From positions 1 to 64,000 of the forward strand of contig NZ_JAACYS010000005.1 of assembly GCF_009996845.1 (NCBI RefSeq): a stretch of DNA of 64,000 bases, in the 5' to 3' direction. Shown in pieces: positions 33,914 to 40,923 of this stretch; the first letter of the stretch is position 1, and each line of letters opens with the position of its first letter. The translations under genes and the position numbers were made by a program. The stretch comes from Pallidibacillus pasinlerensis. GTDB taxonomy: Bacteria; Bacillota; Bacilli; Bacillales; Caldibacillaceae. Below the pieces are notes generated by a model. It was not told the DNA's origin and did no database searches. It saw only the letters and a program-made list of their open reading frames with translations.

Positions 33914-33960
33914 AAAAAAGCTGTCGTGAGGGAGAGGAATCCCTTTATGACAGCTTTTTT
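33914..33960 (+). terminator. Terminator after hemH
   Basis: Stem AAAAAAGCTGTC/GACAGCTTTTTT (33914-33925 with 33949-33960), with a second inner stem GAGGGA/TCCCTT. It begins two bases after the hemH stop. Confidence 0.93.
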
Positions 33961-34092
33961 CTGTTACATGACATATTTTATTCCTTAAAAGAGGATGGTT
34001 TGATACTGGATTTTCTGTGGATGTAAGCAAAATCATGTATTATAACAAGTTTAATAAATTAAAGGACTTTTAGTTTGTTATTCATAAACGAA

Positions 34093-34230
34093 TTATTTTA
34101 AATCCTTTAATCCAATGCAATGATGACAAACGTTTCCATAGCATTCAGCTTGCTCTTCGATTTGTTCACCACAATGTTGGCAATGTTTAGCTGGTAAATT
34201 TTTAAAGAACTCTACAATACTTTGAATCAT
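34093..34230 (-). CDS. yhfH: YhfH family zinc-ribbon miniprotein
   Basis: A 45-residue protein with two Cys-x-x-Cys pairs (HCQHCG at 17/20 and VCHHC at 35/38) and a start MIQSIVEFFKNLPAKH typical of YhfH. A GGGGGG site precedes the ATG at 34230. It is probably a single zinc ribbon; its role is unknown. Its position divergent from yhfI and upstream of lplJ matches B. subtilis. Confidence 0.85.
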   Translation of the reverse strand: MIQSIVEFFKNLPAKHCQHCGEQIEEQAECYGNVCHHCIGLKDLK

Positions 34231-34413
34231 TTTAACCCCCCTCTGTTTTGTAACATTTTTTTAAAACACCCATTTGTTCTATAACATATTGTATTACAAC
34301 ACATTTTATTTTGCAACCCCTGTTTTAAAACAAAAATAAAAAAGTATGAAAAGATGTTCACATTTAGTATAGTAATTTTAGAAAAGTTAAAATAAGTTAA
34401 AGGAGGTTATGTA

Positions 34414-35148
34414 ATGAAATTAACGATTATCGGCCTGTGGGGAGCATATCCTAAGGTAAATGAGGCTAGCAGTGGTTATTTACTTGAACATAATGGTTTT
34501 AAATTATTAATTGACTGTGGTAGTGGTGTCTTATCAAAAATGCAAAACTATGTGCAACCAGAAGAATTGGATGCTGTACTAATAAGTCATTATCATACGG
34601 ACCATGTTGCTGATATCGGTGTATTACAACACGCGTTATTAGTGAAAAGTTATCTTACAGATATTAAAAAAAGCCTGCCTATCTATGGTCATAATTTGGA
34701 TGAAGAAGGATTTGCGCAATTATCGTATAAAGAATTTACAAAAGGAATTAGTTATAATCCGGATGAAACACTGCAGATTGGACCATTTACGATTCAATTT
34801 TTAAAAACAAAACATCCTGTACCATGCTTTGCTTTTCGTATTGAAGCAGACGGAAAATCCTTCGTTTTTACGGCGGATAGTGCGTATCAGCCTGAGTTTG
34901 TTGAGTTTTGTCAAGATGTGGATTTGCTTTTGTCGGAATGTAATTTTTATGGTAATATGAATGGGGAAAATGCCGGTCATATGACTAGTATAGAAGCTGG
35001 TAAACTTGCTCGTGAAGCGAATGTAAAACATCTCATTTTAACCCATCTTCCACAATATGGTGATTTACAACAATTGCTCAAAGAAGCAAGTGAAGAGTAT
35101 TCCGGTCCAATTCATTTAGCAAAAATGGGAGATGTATGGAATATATAA
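34414..35148 (+). CDS. yhfI: YhfI, metallo-beta-lactamase-fold hydrolase
   Basis: A 244-residue MBL-fold protein matching YhfI in length. The metal motif is SHYHTDHVADIG (His-x-His-x-Asp-His, about residues 59-64), with further ligands in NGENAGHMTS and LILTHLPQYG, and the fold start is GLWGAYPKVNEASSGYLL. It belongs to the RNase Z/phosphodiesterase-like group; the substrate is unknown. AAAGGAGGT precedes ATG 34414. It is 21 bases before lplJ and probably cotranscribed. Confidence 0.93.
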   Translation: MKLTIIGLWGAYPKVNEASSGYLLEHNGFKLLIDCGSGVLSKMQNYVQPEELDAVLISHYHTDHVADIGVLQHALLVKSYLTDIKKSLPIYGHNLDEEGFAQLSYKEFTKGISYNPDETLQIGPFTIQFLKTKHPVPCFAFRIEADGKSFVFTADSAYQPEFVEFCQDVDLLLSECNFYGNMNGENAGHMTSIEAGKLAREANVKHLILTHLPQYGDLQQLLKEASEEYSGPIHLAKMGDVWNI

Positions 35149-35169
35149 GGAAATTTAGGAGGTATACAT

Positions 35170-36165
35170 ATGTTATACGTAGATAATAAGGGGATTAATG
35201 ATCCGCGAATTAACCTTGCAATTGAAGAACATATTTTAAAAAACTTAGATATTAATGAATCTTATTTACTGTTTTACATAAACCAACCTTCCATTATTAT
35301 TGGTCGAAATCAAAACACTGTTGAAGAAATTAATACAAAATATGTTGAAGAAAACGATATTATCGTTGTACGCCGTATGTCTGGTGGCGGTGCAGTATAC
35401 CATGATTTAGAAAACTTAAACTATAGCTTCATTACGAAAGACGAAGGTAACAGTATTCAAGAAAACTTCAAAAAATTTACGCAACCCGTAATTAATGCAC
35501 TACGTAATTTAGGTGCGAACGCGCAGTTAATGGGACGTAATGATATTGAAATTGATGGTAAAAAAGTTTCTGGTACCGCGCAATACGCAACAGGTGGAAG
35601 AATGTATACCCACGGTACATTAATGCTTAGTGTTGATTTAGATAGTGTTGGAAAAGCATTAAGACCGAAAAAAGAAAAAATTGAATCAAAAGGTGTTAAA
35701 TCTGTTCGTTCCCGTGTAGGTAACATTAAAGATTATATCAACCAAGACATGACTGTAGAAGAATTTAAACAATATATCTTGAAGAGTGTATTCAAAGAGC
35801 AAGGTTTAGAAGTTCAAGAATATGTTTTAACAGAGGAAGATTGGAAACAAATTGAAGAAATTTCTAAAAATAAATATCAAACTTGGGACTGGAACTATGG
35901 TAAATCTCCAAAATCAAACATTTCAAACTCCCATCGTTTCCCAGTTGGTACGATTGATGTCCGTTTAAATGTGAACAGAGGTATTATTGAAGATGTGAAA
36001 ATCTTTGGTGATTTCTTCGGTTGGGGAGATGTAGCGGATATTGAAAACAAACTAAAAGGTGTTCGTTACGAAAAAGCATCAATTGTAGAAGCGTTAAAAG
36101 ATGTTGATATTCAACATTACTTCGGAAACATTGAAAAAGAAGATTTTATTAATTTAGTTTATTAA
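35170..36165 (+). CDS. lplJ: Lipoate-protein ligase LplJ
   Basis: A 331-residue ligase that activates free lipoate with ATP and attaches it to the lipoyl domain of 2-oxoacid dehydrogenases or GcvH. Motifs are SIIIGRNQNTVEEIN, VVRRMSGGGAVYHDLENLN (the lipoate-binding RRxSGGGxVYHD), GRNDIEIDGKKVSGTAQY with the catalytic Lys, and the C-terminal accessory domain. It matches B. subtilis LplJ (YhfJ, 331) in length. An AGGAGGT site precedes ATG 35170. It allows lipoate scavenging. Confidence 0.97.
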   Translation: MLYVDNKGINDPRINLAIEEHILKNLDINESYLLFYINQPSIIIGRNQNTVEEINTKYVEENDIIVVRRMSGGGAVYHDLENLNYSFITKDEGNSIQENFKKFTQPVINALRNLGANAQLMGRNDIEIDGKKVSGTAQYATGGRMYTHGTLMLSVDLDSVGKALRPKKEKIESKGVKSVRSRVGNIKDYINQDMTVEEFKQYILKSVFKEQGLEVQEYVLTEEDWKQIEEISKNKYQTWDWNYGKSPKSNISNSHRFPVGTIDVRLNVNRGIIEDVKIFGDFFGWGDVADIENKLKGVRYEKASIVEALKDVDIQHYFGNIEKEDFINLVY

Positions 36166-36176
36166 TATTGATGAGT

Positions 36177-36204
36177 CTGCATATTTTTTATGCAGGCTTT
36201 TTTG
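36177..36204 (+). terminator. Terminator after lplJ
   Basis: Stem CTGCATA/TATGCAG with a five-T loop, followed by GCTTTTTTT. Confidence 0.88.
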
Positions 36205-36238
36205 TGCAGACGTAGTTTGTAAGGGGGATGTTAGGGAA

Positions 36239-36301
36239 ATCGCTAATGAAACTTATTTTATCGCCAGTGAAATTAATTAAATCATTAGTAAATTAATCTA
36301 A
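36239..36301. repeat. 21-bp satellite, left segment (three units)
   Basis: Units start at 36239, 36260 and 36281, each beginning ATCG or ATCA followed by an AGT/AAT motif and GAAA or AAA. It is the same family as the array from 36410, separated from it by the GGTACAGGGGGAC element. Confidence 0.75.
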
Positions 36302-36345
36302 CATACCGGTTCCACCAATAACTAATGCGTGCTTCATCTTACTTT

Positions 36346-36409
36346 TGGTACACCGAACCCGTCCCCCTGTACCACTTACCCCTGTACCACTTACCCCTGT
36401 ACCACTTAA
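36346..36409. repeat. GGTACAGGGGGAC element, second locus (reverse)
   Basis: Reverse-oriented copy of the element at 11293. It shares 24 identical bases (36350-36373) and is followed by three CCTGTACCACTTA repeats. It sits inside the 21-bp satellite and breaks its register, which suggests a later insertion. Confidence 0.75.
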
Positions 36410-36704
36410 ATCATTAGTGAAATTTGTTATATCGATAGTGAAACTCGATTTATCATTAGTGATGCTTCATTTATCCACAATAAAGGGGCAGATATGAGCA
36501 GTGAGATCTCTTTTATCCGTAGCATCATGCTCGAAATCCGTAGTAAGCTTCAGTATATCCGTAGTATTGGGTCGAAAATCCGTAGTAAGTTTCAATTTAT
36601 CAGTAGTAACGCTCTTAATATCCGTAGCAAATCTCCATATAGCCTTAGTTACCCAGCTCCATATCTACAGTAAATCCCTGTTTATCCAAATTTAACCCCA
36701 CGCA
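36410..36704. repeat. 21-bp satellite, main segment (about 14 units)
   Basis: Units start at 36410 and every 21 bases to 36641, then 36663 and 36684 after a one-base slip. The loose consensus is ATCCGTAGTAA plus ten variable bases, often rich in TTC or GAAA. Because 21 is seven codons, an open frame (36501-36695) survives, but its product is a repetitive Ser/Val/Leu string with no ribosome site, so I treat it as non-coding. Confidence 0.85.
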
Positions 36705-36832
36705 ACGAATGTTTTTTAAAATTCAAAATGAAAAATTAATACTTTACCCATTTAAAAAGTGAAAGGATTCTATTAAAATGGGAATTATACATAAATTTGT
36801 AAATTTGACAAAATGAAAAGGAGGAAGTGTTC

Positions 36833-37564
36833 TTGCAAACGAGTAGTGTCATTGAAAAGCCAGTTAGTCAGTTTAAGCAAGGGTTAAATGGCGGGTTATC
36901 GATTGCTATTGGATATATGCCGGTTGCGATTACATATGGATTTTTAGCTAAAGCAACGGGATTATCTTTATTTGAAACGGTGTTAATGAGTTTGATAGTT
37001 TATGCAGGGGCTTCCCAATATATGGCGCTTGATATGATTGCAAAATCAATTGGGGTGTTTGAAGTTATATTTACTACGTTTATTGTTAATATTCGCCATA
37101 TGTTAATGTCAGCATCATTAAATGAAAAGGTTGTAAAGGAGCGGCCGTGGAAAAAAGGGATTTACGCCTTTGGGATAACGGATGAAACATTCTCAGTTGC
37201 AGCTGTTCAAAAGGAAAAGCTAACGACAGGTTACATGTTCGGTTTAACGTTGATTGCCTATAGTAGTTGGGTATGCTTTTCTGGGGTAGGTTATATAATT
37301 GGTTCTGGATTACCAGCGGTGTTCCAAGAGGGGATGTCAATCGCTTTATATGCGATGTTTATCGGACTGCTTGTTCCTTCAATGAAAGGAAGTTTAAAAG
37401 TCGTCTTCTTAGCTTTAATTGCTGCTGTATTTAATAGTTTCTTTGTTTTATTTGAATTATTATCGACGGGTTGGGCAATCGTTTGTTCAACGCTTATTTC
37501 TGCAATTTTAATTGAGAGCATTGAAGTCATCCGAAACAAGACGGGAGGGAATAGTAATGGTTAG
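36833..37564 (+). CDS. azlC: AzlC, branched-chain amino acid exporter large subunit
   Basis: A 243-residue membrane protein of the AzlC/YgaZ family, with about six hydrophobic segments and the conserved SIAIGYMPVAITYGFLAKATGLSL and YAGASQYMALDMI blocks, plus NIRHMLMSASLNE. With AzlD it exports branched-chain amino acids or their analogues. TTG 36833 is eight bases after AAAAGGAGG; the GTG at 36827 is only two bases away. It overlaps azlD by eight bases. No Lrp-type regulator gene is adjacent here. Confidence 0.92.
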   Translation: MQTSSVIEKPVSQFKQGLNGGLSIAIGYMPVAITYGFLAKATGLSLFETVLMSLIVYAGASQYMALDMIAKSIGVFEVIFTTFIVNIRHMLMSASLNEKVVKERPWKKGIYAFGITDETFSVAAVQKEKLTTGYMFGLTLIAYSSWVCFSGVGYIIGSGLPAVFQEGMSIALYAMFIGLLVPSMKGSLKVVFLALIAAVFNSFFVLFELLSTGWAIVCSTLISAILIESIEVIRNKTGGNSNG

Positions 37565-37862
37565 TTCAGTAGTTTGGATGATTGTAGGGATGGGGATTGT
37601 TACCTATCTTCCACGTATGATTCCCCTTGTCTTTTTAGAAAAACTAAAATTACCGTCTTTTTTACAAGGTGTTTTAAAAAATGTTCCTTACGCTATTTTA
37701 GGCGCGTTAATTTTTCCGGGAGTTCTATTTATCCAGGAGGAACTTTGGTACGGTTGTTTAGGTGCTGTTGTTGCCTTTCTCATCGCTTATACGGGTGTTA
37801 ATGTCATCTTTGTCGTAATCGGTTCTATTCTCGTTCTGACAGGAGTATCCATTTATTTTTAA
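37557..37862 (+). CDS. azlD: AzlD, branched-chain amino acid exporter small subunit
   Basis: A 101-residue membrane protein of the AzlD family, with three or four hydrophobic segments and the typical TYLPRMIPLVFLEKLKLPSFLQGVLKNVPYAILGALIFPG block. ATG 37557 follows GGGAGGGAA inside the end of azlC, implying coupled translation and a one-to-one complex. Confidence 0.92.
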   Translation: MVSSVVWMIVGMGIVTYLPRMIPLVFLEKLKLPSFLQGVLKNVPYAILGALIFPGVLFIQEELWYGCLGAVVAFLIAYTGVNVIFVVIGSILVLTGVSIYF

Positions 37863-37931
37863 AAAATAAATTCGGAATCCCTTGCATAATGTATTAATAG
37901 CTTGTTTACATTTTCGGAATGGGGGAGTTAT

Positions 37932-39188
37932 TTGAGAAGGAAACTGCTTTTATCTTTCATTGTTGGCTATGTAATCTTTATCGCGTTTATTTATTTTTAC
38001 TTATTTTATTTCGACACCGGAGCGATACCTGCCGAATTTAAAGGATCGAGTGTTGACCCAGAAACGTTTTTAACAGCCGAAGAACTTGTCAAATCAGAAG
38101 AGTATTCAAAAATCCGGAACTTCCTATTTTTTCTTGAAGTACCGTTAGAATGGTTGTTTTACTTACTTCTTTTGTTCTTTGGTATAGGTAAATTATTTGA
38201 AAAATGGGCAGAACAAACAACAAGAATGAAATTCGTACATAATGCATTGTTTACTTTCTGTTTATCATTCTTGTCATTTGTGTTCTTTTATCCGCTTAAA
38301 TTTTTACGCTATTCGTTGTCAAAAAAATATGGGATTTCAACACAAAGTTTCCACGATTGGATGCGCGACCTATTAATCAACTTTTGGCTAGATTGGCTCT
38401 TATTATTTATTGTAGTATCGGCACTGTATTGGTTAATAAGGAAAAGTGAAAAGCGTTGGTGGTTGTATACTTGGTTTTTAGCCATTCCGTTTGCAGTATT
38501 TTTAATGTTCATTCAACCAGTCATCATCGATCCGTTATTTAATGACTTTTATGAAATAAAAAATAAGGAACTGGAAGAGCGGATATTGATGCTTGCAGAT
38601 ACGGCAGGAATTCCATCAGAACATGTATATGAAGTGAATATGTCGGAAAAGACGAATGCATTAAACGCCTATGTGACCGGTATTGGTACGAATTCACGGA
38701 TTGTATTGTATGATACAACTTTGGAAAGGTTAAGTGAAGATGAAATAGTATTTATTATGGCCCATGAGATGGCTCATTATGTGGAGAAACATATTTATTT
38801 CGGTATGGCAGGGTATCTCGTATTATTACTCGGGTTAATGTTTATTATTGCAAAATTAGCTAATAAAATTGTGAATAAATATGGTCGACTACTGAATGTT
38901 TCATCAATGAAAAAGCTTTCGTCTTTTCCACTCATTTTATTAATCGTTTCTGTACTGACATTTGCGACAAGTCCAATCTCCAATGCCGTTTCAAGGCATA
39001 TAGAAATGCGTGCGGATATCTATGCGTTACAATTAACGAATGATCAAGAAGCTGCTGTTTCAACATTTCAAAAGCTTTCCCAAGTTAGTTTAAGCCAAGT
39101 AAATCCGCCTATTTTAGTGAAGTGGTTTCGGTATGGGCATCCGACAATGTTGGAAAGGATACAAAGGGCTGAACAGTTTAGAGATTAG
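37932..39188 (+). CDS. yhfN: YhfN, M48-family membrane metalloprotease (Ste24-like)
   Basis: A 418-residue polytopic zinc protease (B. subtilis YhfN 426). The zinc motif MAHEMAHYVEKH is near residue 278, preceded by the family block YEVNMSEKTNALNAYVTGIGTNSRIVLYDTTLERL. The distal Glu ligand is in RHIEMRADIYAL. It is related to CAAX prenyl endopeptidases; the bacterial substrates are unknown, probably misfolded or membrane proteins. TTG 37932 is about five bases after GGGGGAG; the frame is open to 37902 without a ribosome site. Confidence 0.95.
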   Translation: MRRKLLLSFIVGYVIFIAFIYFYLFYFDTGAIPAEFKGSSVDPETFLTAEELVKSEEYSKIRNFLFFLEVPLEWLFYLLLLFFGIGKLFEKWAEQTTRMKFVHNALFTFCLSFLSFVFFYPLKFLRYSLSKKYGISTQSFHDWMRDLLINFWLDWLLLFIVVSALYWLIRKSEKRWWLYTWFLAIPFAVFLMFIQPVIIDPLFNDFYEIKNKELEERILMLADTAGIPSEHVYEVNMSEKTNALNAYVTGIGTNSRIVLYDTTLERLSEDEIVFIMAHEMAHYVEKHIYFGMAGYLVLLLGLMFIIAKLANKIVNKYGRLLNVSSMKKLSSFPLILLIVSVLTFATSPISNAVSRHIEMRADIYALQLTNDQEAAVSTFQKLSQVSLSQVNPPILVKWFRYGHPTMLERIQRAEQFRD

Positions 39189-39258
39189 AGTAACTATATA
39201 TGGAGGATTGAAAGTTAGAAGTACTGTAGGTAAAACTTGTAGAAGAGATACTTTCATT

Positions 39259-39287
39259 GCCCGTCAATTATTGATGGGCTTTTTTAT
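39259..39287 (+). terminator. Terminator after yhfN
   Basis: Inverted repeat GCCCGTCAAT/ATTGATGGGC followed by seven Ts, about 70 bases after the stop. Confidence 0.85.
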
Positions 39288-39334
39288 TGCTCGACTCAGA
39301 AAAAAACTGCTAAGCAGCAGTTATCTATAGAAAC

Positions 39335-39568
39335 TTAAGCATTTAGTTGCTGTTCTACTTCGTTTAATTTCTGCGATAAATCCATAAAAGATTCTTTATC
39401 ATTTTGATCAATGGCCTGATCAATTTCATCTTTTAGCTTTTTACGTTTTTCCATCAGCAATGCTTCTTGAATCAAAAGATCAATATAAATGGATTGAACG
39501 AATTTTTCTTGTTTGTTGGCTCTTGCATATGCTTTTGTTAACTCTGCGTAAGAATTATCTTTTTTCAA
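39335..39568 (-). CDS. yhzC: YhzC-like IDEAL-domain protein
   Basis: A 77-residue helical protein. The C-terminal half, YIDLLIQEALLMEKRKKLKDEIDQAIDQNDKESFMDLSQKLNEV, fits the IDEAL domain (named for a recurring Ile-Asp-Glu-Ala-Leu-type motif; here the pattern spans DLLIQEALL and IDQAIDQND). The length equals B. subtilis YhzC as I recall it, and yhzC lies next to comK there too. TTG 39568 follows AAGGGGGT; the frame is open to 39604. The function is unknown. It is divergent from comK. Confidence 0.78.
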   Translation of the reverse strand: MKKDNSYAELTKAYARANKQEKFVQSIYIDLLIQEALLMEKRKKLKDEIDQAIDQNDKESFMDLSQKLNEVEQQLNA

Positions 39569-39739
39569 AAGTTTTACCCCCTTCCAATTGGATTCACCTG
39601 ACACCCGCGACCTAGAAAATATTTATTAATATTATATTAGCAATTAACGAAAAACTCAACTAAATCATCCTAATATTCTGAAAAACTTTTGTTGCGATTT
39701 TTGAATTGAAAATTAAGAAAAAACTTTCCAGGTAAAATA

Positions 39740-39768
39740 GTGACAATAATCAGATTCTTTGTTATACT
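39740..39768 (+). promoter_or_regulatory. Candidate sigma A promoter of comK
   Basis: GTGACA (39740-39745) and TATACT (39763-39768) with a 17-bp spacer, about 50 bases before the comK start. I looked for ComK AT-boxes (AAAA-N5-TTTT) upstream and found no clean match. Confidence 0.55.
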
Positions 39769-39816
39769 TAGGTCGTAAGTCATATTTTGTAGAAAAATAG
39801 AAAGAGAGGGTGAAAT

Positions 39817-40440
39817 TTGTCGGAAATGAACAATAAAGTAATTGAAGAAATCGACTTCGATCCACTAGTCATGGCAGTTATACCGATCAAGTACGGTAGT
39901 AAAATTTTTTCCAAAATATTAAAAATGGACAATGAACATATTTTTCCTTTGCGACCATTGGAAGTAATTAAGAGGAGTTGTCAATATTACGCATCTAGTT
40001 TTAATGGCAGAAAAGAAGGAACGAAAAAATTAATCGGTGTTACACATAAGCCACCGATAGTTATTGATCCGGTTCAATCGATTTATGTTTTTCCGACTGC
40101 ATCGCCAAATCAACCTCACTGTATATGGATTTCACATGAGCATGTGTTTGATTATTATAAAGACAATAATGATAATACACGTACGAGAGTTATATTTCGA
40201 AATAATCAGGAAATCGTTGTACCAATTTCTATTCATTCTTTTGAAAACCAAATGTTACGAACAGCTTTGTTACGGACTAAAATTGATCAAAGATCTGCGC
40301 CGGAAAGGTGGAATAAACAGAAAATAATCGAAACCTCCTATAGAGGGGCGGAGGCTATGGAACCATATACACCATATGAAGTTAATTACGATATGTCGTT
40401 ATTATCTATGGAATCTTTTTCAAAACGTTTAAATAAATAA
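39817..40440 (+). CDS. comK: ComK, competence transcription factor
   Basis: A 207-residue master activator of DNA uptake genes (B. subtilis 192). Recognisable blocks are LRPLEVIKRSCQYYASSFNGRKEGTKKLIGVTHKPPIVIDP, IYVFPTASPNQPHCIWISHEHV and NNQEIVVPISIHSFENQMLRTALLRTK. TTG 39817 is about five bases after a GAGGGTGA site. The C-terminal tail (after about residue 170) is longer and more divergent than in B. subtilis; in the family this end mediates MecA/ClpCP turnover and multimerisation. The 3' end overlaps the convergent gene at 40386-40775 by 55 bases. Confidence 0.94.
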   Translation: MSEMNNKVIEEIDFDPLVMAVIPIKYGSKIFSKILKMDNEHIFPLRPLEVIKRSCQYYASSFNGRKEGTKKLIGVTHKPPIVIDPVQSIYVFPTASPNQPHCIWISHEHVFDYYKDNNDNTRTRVIFRNNQEIVVPISIHSFENQMLRTALLRTKIDQRSAPERWNKQKIIETSYRGAEAMEPYTPYEVNYDMSLLSMESFSKRLNK

Positions 40441-40775
40441 AAGGCTAATAAATCCTCAACATAGTTTCTAAGCCTCGGATTAAAGTAGCTATGATACTCC
40501 TCATATCCCTTATACAAAAAAAGAAAGGTTGTGAATGTCTCGTCCCTTTTTACTTCTTGGACTTTCATACCTTGCCTTTTTAATTCCCTTTTTACTTCAT
40601 ATAATTTTTTGTGAACATCGGTAAGTGTTTTTTCAATTAATGTTTTATATGGTCGTTTTAATTTAAAGGGACTGTTTTCTACAACTTGTAAGTCTAGTTC
40701 TAAGACTTTAATAAGCATCGGATAATAAATGGCCATTTCCAACAAATCTCTATTTTTAGGTGGGATTCTTGTCAT
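40386..40775 (-). CDS. Conserved hypothetical protein (possibly YhjD family)
   Basis: A 129-residue, highly charged, helical protein starting MTRIPPKNRDLLEMAIYYPMLIKVLELDLQ, with KRPYKTLIEKTLTDVHKKLYEVKRELKRQGM and YHSYFNPRLRNYVEDLL. GGAGGT lies well placed before ATG 40775. It resembles the small Bacillus protein YhjD as I remember it, which also maps near comK; I did not verify this, so no symbol is given. No catalytic motif is seen. Its 3' end overlaps the end of comK, so each mRNA is antisense to the other over 55 bases. Confidence 0.7.
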   Translation of the reverse strand: MTRIPPKNRDLLEMAIYYPMLIKVLELDLQVVENSPFKLKRPYKTLIEKTLTDVHKKLYEVKRELKRQGMKVQEVKRDETFTTFLFLYKGYEEYHSYFNPRLRNYVEDLLAFYLFKRFEKDSIDNNDIS

Positions 40776-40923
40776 TTGCAAAACCTCCAAAATACCGAAC
40801 CTACGTTCTGTATTTTATATTATATGATTTTATTAAAAAAATCAATCTGAATTAAATGAAGGAAAAAAGATAGTATTTGTCGAAATGTGTAACTACATAA
40901 AAATGTTGGAGTGGAGGAGAAAT

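Noticed and set aside
36501-36695. Open frame across the 21-bp satellite
   Set aside because: It survives because 21 is a multiple of three; there is no ribosome site and the product is low-complexity.
39200-39330. Short frame after yhfN with a GGAGG site
   Set aside because: A TTG frame exists, but it runs through the yhfN terminator and has no protein-like pattern.
39605-39816. ComK autoregulatory K-boxes
   Set aside because: A- and T-runs are present, but none fits AAAA-N5-TTTT pairs at the required spacing.
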